Of a stretch of 64,000 nucleotides of DNA, positions 56,191-64,000 are shown piece by piece (positions within the stretch are counted from its first letter, which is position 1; each line of letters begins with the position of its first letter). The position numbers and the translations under genes were made by a program. The stretch is from Erpobdella octoculata (lineage: Eukaryota; Annelida; Clitellata; Hirudinida; Erpobdellidae), in contig OZ022239.1 of assembly GCA_963978895.1 (NCBI GenBank), forward strand, positions 17,531,686 through 17,595,685, given 5' to 3'. The notes under the pieces are model-generated. The model ran no database searches and was not told the origin of the DNA. It worked only from the letters and a program-made list of their open reading frames with translations.

Positions 56191-57912
56191 ATCAGTAATA
56201 CGTGACATAAATTTATTTATAGTTGAATCAACAATAGGATTAGAATAATTATTATTTATCAAAAGTTGTTTCACTTGTAGAATTTCATGGTGAAAATCAG
56301 ACCATGTTTCGGAAAATTTATAGGCCCTATTAATATAATTATTGATAACGTTTAGCTTATATCTTTCAGGACAATCGCTATTATAATTAAGACAATTGCC
56401 TGTGTTTGTGGGTTTAGTATAGACCTGGCAAGATAGTTTTGATACATTTCGTGTAACTAAAGTATCCAAAAAGGGAATTTGATGTTTATTATTAGCAAGT
56501 TCATAAGTAAATTGTAGTTTAGAATTTTTTACAAATGCATCTCTCAGTTTAAATAGTTCTTCTAAGTTATCAACTGAAACAAATATATCATCAACATAAC
56601 GGCAATACAGAAAAGGTTTGGTGTGATTTTCAAATACACGTGCTTCAAGATCACCCATATAAAAATTAGCGAAAGTCGGGCCCAACGGGGACCCCATAGC
56701 TACACCGTCAATTTGTACATATAAGTCTCCATTAGGTGATAAAAAAAGAGATTGCGTTGTACATATATAAAGTAATTCTTTCAAGACTTCAGGGCTGATT
56801 TGAGGAGGTTGAATACTAGGATGTGAATAAACACACTTACAAATTATATTTATAGTGTCTATAACAGGTACGTTGGTAGACAAACTTTCAACATCTAAAG
56901 ACGCAATTATATTAGAACTTCCATTACTATGAATAAGATCAACTAAATCATAAGAAGATTTAAGACTATATTGAGAAGGACAATAAGGAGAAATAATTTT
57001 ATTAATTTCTTTAGCAACATTATAAGTAACAGCAGGACATTGTGAAATAATAGGTTTTAATGAGTTATCTTTCTTATGTATTTTAACATTACCGTAAATA
57101 TAACCAGGTTTATAGTCACCTATTATTTTAGAAAAAATTGTTATCTTCTTTTTAATAAGAGTTGCAATGATCTTATTTAGTTTAGATCTGATCTTAACAG
57201 TAGGATCAGCTTTCACTTTTTGAAATTTAGAGCTGTCAGAGAGAATTGTATTGAGTTTGGAAAAATAATTGTCACGATTTAAAATGACGTACGTAGGTGA
57301 TTTGTCAGCTTTACGGATAATTATCTGAGTATTTTTACGTAGTTGAGAGGCAGCATTCAATAACTTCTTAGGTAAGGTAGACTTAAAATTTGAGCATCGA
57401 TGTTTATAACCTTCAGCTAGTAATAGAGGCTTCAAAGTTGATTTTACAGTAATTTTATTTTTGGCTTCTAAATTTAAGATATCATTGTACAATATTTCAA
57501 GTTCGGTTTGTTTGTGTAGTTGATCATAAGGTTTACGTAAATGATAATTATAACCGAGCATTAAAAAGTCACATTCATCGTCAGACAATTTATAATCGGA
57601 CAAATTAACGTATGTAGTACAATTTTGTTTAAATAGTAACAGACCTCCATACAATCGAGAAAGTTTTTTAACAATTTTAACTTCTTTCACACGTTCGGAT
57701 TTCGTAAAGTGTTCGTTGACAAGTTGGAGGAATTTATGAACGTCTGTACCAAAGTTGTCTTCTGTGGTTGTAGACATTTCTTCTGCGTACCTTGCCTGCA
57801 ATTCTTTAAGTTCTCGTTCTTTCTGCACAATCTGAGATTGTAGAAGATCTTCAACTTTTGCATTTCGATTTGTAGCCGAAATCGAGCAAGTAGTAGTTTT
57901 TGAATATTTCTC
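56167..57912 (-). pseudogene. PLE2 reverse transcriptase
   Basis: RT of the Penelope type: IIRKADKSPTYVILNRDNY, YIYGNVKIHKKDNSLKPI, IIASLDVESLSTNVPV, DGVAMGSPLGPTFANFYM, LYCRYVDDIFVSV (catalytic DD) and QIPFLDTLVTR, in the telomerase-like order of PLEs. The frame is open to about 57912 in codons upstream of its first good start, beginning DIDEKYSKTTTCSI after a TAA. KYSK matches the last residues of the ORF start in the terminal repeats (IAPKYSK), so body and pLTR meet at the same codon. The ORF as it stands has no intact N-terminus. Confidence 0.9.
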
Positions 57913-57949
57913 GTCAATATCTTAATTATTTAGTTATTACTGTTATTAT

Positions 57950-58085
57950 TATAATTATTTTAATTTAAATATTTTTTATGTTGTTACATTTGTATATAAT
58001 GAATTTAAATTTTATTAAAATTATTTTAATTTAAATATTTTTTATGTTGTTACATTTGTATATAATGAATTTAAATTTTATTTAA
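57950..58085. repeat. 66-bp tandem duplication in PLE2
   Basis: TTTTAATTTAAATATTTTTT then ATGTTGTTACATTTGTATAT occurs at about 57957 and again at 58024, nearly identical. Confidence 0.9.
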
Positions 58086-58099
58086 ATTGTATTTTAATT

Positions 58100-58617
<518 letters not shown>

Positions 58618-58679
58618 CTACCCCCTTCTTAATCCTGTTCGTTTCGAACAGCATAGTCGCTTTTGAGAAATGCGACTCG

Positions 58680-60461
58680 GCCACAAACACAAAATACCTT
58701 GATTTTTACTCGTGGCTTTGACCGCAATTCGCAAACAACATGGTCAAGTCTCTTGACCGTTTGCAGCAGTTTCTTCCAGTCCTTCTTTGGCTCATCAACA
58801 GAGTCTTTCTTTGGCTCATCATCGCCATTTTTGCACGGTCCATCACAGCCTTTTTTGCATGCCTCGTCCTGAACATCTTTGCACGGTTTATCGGAACTGT
58901 CTGCTTTTTCTTCTTCCTTTACATCTTTTTATCTTTGTTGAAATCATATTTCAAATAAGCACATTTTTTTCATTACACGATCTGAGGTATCTCTCTATTG
59001 AATATTCAACACATTATTTTCCATAACACAATCCCGCCATCGAATATCCGCCAAATTTTTTTCATGAAAATATCTGAGATATCTTTCCATCGAATATTCC
59101 ATGGCTGGTCTTTTTTTCCTCCACTCCTCAAGATCTTTCTCCAGAAACTCTTCAAAAGGTTTTTCACAAACACGTTCCATAAATCCGATAAATCCCATCA
59201 TTAAACTGCTATTTGATTTTAAAATGACTTTTAGTCTATCTGATCTAGATCTCCTCTGTGGATTGATCTGATTTAGAATTATCAATGGATTCATCTAATT
59301 CAGAATCCTCAGTGGATTTATCTGATTCAGAATCCTCTGTGGATTCATCTGATTCAGAGTCCTCGGTACCGTTCACTGTTCTTGGCTCATCTTTTTCAGA
59401 GTTTTGCTGGCTGCATTGTTATTGTTGTTTTTGTCATGTTTGTTTTCTTCCAAGCTACAATCAAACGTTTTCTTTTCACATTCTAACTCGGCTCTTTCGT
59501 CGGTGTCAACTTTCGTATCGTCCAGCAGATCTTTCTTCAAATCATCTCCATCGTCTCTCAAATCAGTGTCTTCTTTTTTTGTCAAATTAGCTTCGACGTA
59601 TTTCTCCATTGGAGTTTCGTCCGTTTTTAAATCCTCGGTTGCTTTATCCGAGTCAGATTCGTCACTTAAATCTAACCCTGAATATTCGGTATCGTCGCTG
59701 TATGGGTAAAAGCCAACGCGGTTATTGCCATTATTATAGTCATCATCATCACTTTTATCCTCATCGTTTTGCATTTCGTTTTCAACATTCCTTTCATCTT
59801 CTTTAGTTTTTTTGTCGACGTCCAAACCGACTGTATCATTGTCACCATCTTTGCGAGGCTCGTCATCACCATCTTTGCATGGTTCATCTTGAACATCTTT
59901 GCATGGTTCATCTTGAACATCTTTGCAACGTTCATTATCATGACCGTCTTTCACAGGCTCATCATCATGACCCACCTGACCTGTGCAGTCTGTAACGCCG
60001 TCACATGCTCTGAGACACAGCTGGTGAACTCCAGTTCAAATTAGGTTTCGTCGCAGCAACCCACATCACCAGCAACCCGCTGGTCCAGAAACGTGTCCAC
60101 CACTGCCTCAGCCAGCCCTGCGACCAAACTCTCAACAGTTGTACCGGCTGCTACTACTTTGTTTTCGTGGCCAAGAATCATTCTTTCTCCTGTCTTCCCC
60201 TGTGCTGCCATGTTTTCTCTCGCTTGTTGTCCTTCTTCCTCCAACAATTTTCTTTTCAATTTTCTCCGCTTAACCACAGCTTTCTCGTCAATATCGAAAT
60301 ATTCATCGTCGTCAGGCTCATAGCCTTCATTCACTAACGCGGCTAAGAGGCGTTTCCTAAGTTCGTCCTTTTTTACCTGTATCGCTCAGGCTTCGTTTCT
60401 CCAGCTCGTCTTTTAATTCACTTGCCCAAAGCTCATCCAATGATTTCAAAACCATTCTTCT
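58680..60461 (-). pseudogene. Broken SAP-domain protein gene
   Basis: It begins at the ATG complement at 60459-60461 and keeps LDELWASELKDELEKR, then a shift near 60370, then VNEGYEPDDDEYFDIDEKAV and VESLVAGLAEAVVDTFLDQR. The acidic region has DVQDEPCKDVQDEPCKDGDD repeats (59870-59960), one unit more than copy 1. A ~200-bp foreign insert (about 58930-59125) carries two GAGATATCT/GAGGTATCT + CGAATATTC words. Several frameshifts make it a pseudogene. Confidence 0.87.
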
Positions 60462-60482
60462 AATCTCACTTCAAGACAACAG

Positions 60483-60662
60483 TGTTGTAAAATCGTCAAA
60501 TCGTATTACAGGTCCAGAAGAATGGTTTTGTAGTTTATTGGACGATAATAAATAAAGCTTGGTTAATGCTACTTATACCTTCTAATATCCTCAATGTTAA
60601 TAAAAATACTTGTTGGGATATCAATAGATGGGAAAAGTGAAATCAGTACCATAGATATAACA
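60483..60662 (-). repeat. SAP-LTR copy 2, 5' LTR
   Basis: 180 bp; preceded on the plus side by TCTCACTTCAAGACAACAG, a mutated form of the primer-binding site. Confidence 0.87.
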
Positions 60663-62990
<2,328 letters not shown>

Positions 62991-63060
62991 TGCAATTCTA
63001 TCTGTTGCATTTTCCTATGAAAAGGACATAATTGCACCTCTTTGTTTTTCCATTATAACG

Positions 63061-64000
<940 letters not shown>

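Overview
This is a eukaryotic window from an invertebrate animal. Genes with spliceosomal introns (GT/AG) and animal families (leucine-rich-repeat/Ig receptor, Ly6/uPAR three-finger protein, TMEM53-type hydrolase, F-box protein) sit in a sea of transposable elements and very long (TA)n microsatellites. The mix of mag-type Ty3/gypsy, L2/CR1 LINEs, Penelope-like elements, Helitrons, Harbinger, piggyBac, Ginger-like and hAT elements plus an interstitial CCCTAA array fits a non-vertebrate metazoan (for example a spiralian or cnidarian). I cannot name the species.

Layout. 0-10 kb: a ~155-bp tandem satellite is split by an 8.4-kb mag-clade gypsy element (minus strand, 4-bp target duplication AAAG, tRNA-Trp primer site). 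Its gag is in turn split by an L2-type LINE with an open 1022-codon ORF. 10.4-12.4 kb: the 3' half of a Penelope-like element (PLE1) between two (TA)n arrays. 12.5-17.3 kb: a Harbinger element carrying a 300-bp direct duplication and a decayed piggyBac. 17.3-21 kb: possible TIR-bounded unit with a minus-strand cysteine-rich (CXC-type) gene.

22.0-25.2 kb: a host two-exon LRR-Ig surface protein gene whose intron contains a Helitron end. 26-33 kb: minisatellite, a decayed L2 copy, AT-rich DNA, 5S-rRNA-derived fragments. 33.7-35.7 kb: a compact LTR element with identical 189-bp LTRs whose whole interior is one ORF for an acidic SAP-domain protein. 36-48 kb: DNA transposon remnants, interstitial telomere repeats, a tRNA-derived SINE, an integrase gene split by a hAT element with a perfect 8-bp duplication, a decayed CR1 LINE, and a long minisatellite.

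50-55 kb is the main host island: an F-box gene (+), a TMEM53/DUF829 gene (-) and the last exon of a Ly6-like gene (-). 55-64 kb: a ladder of elements separated by (TA)n: PLE2 with inverted terminal repeats that each contain a hammerhead ribozyme fold, a second decayed SAP-LTR copy, a Jockey/CR1-group LINE, and a dispersed repeat tail.

The most interesting themes are (a) hammerhead ribozymes in the PLE terminal repeats, (b) a small LTR element family that encodes only a SAP protein and sits in (TA)n, and (c) repeated use of (TA)n as the junction of unrelated retroelements. All calls come from reading the sequence and recognising families; no database search was run.
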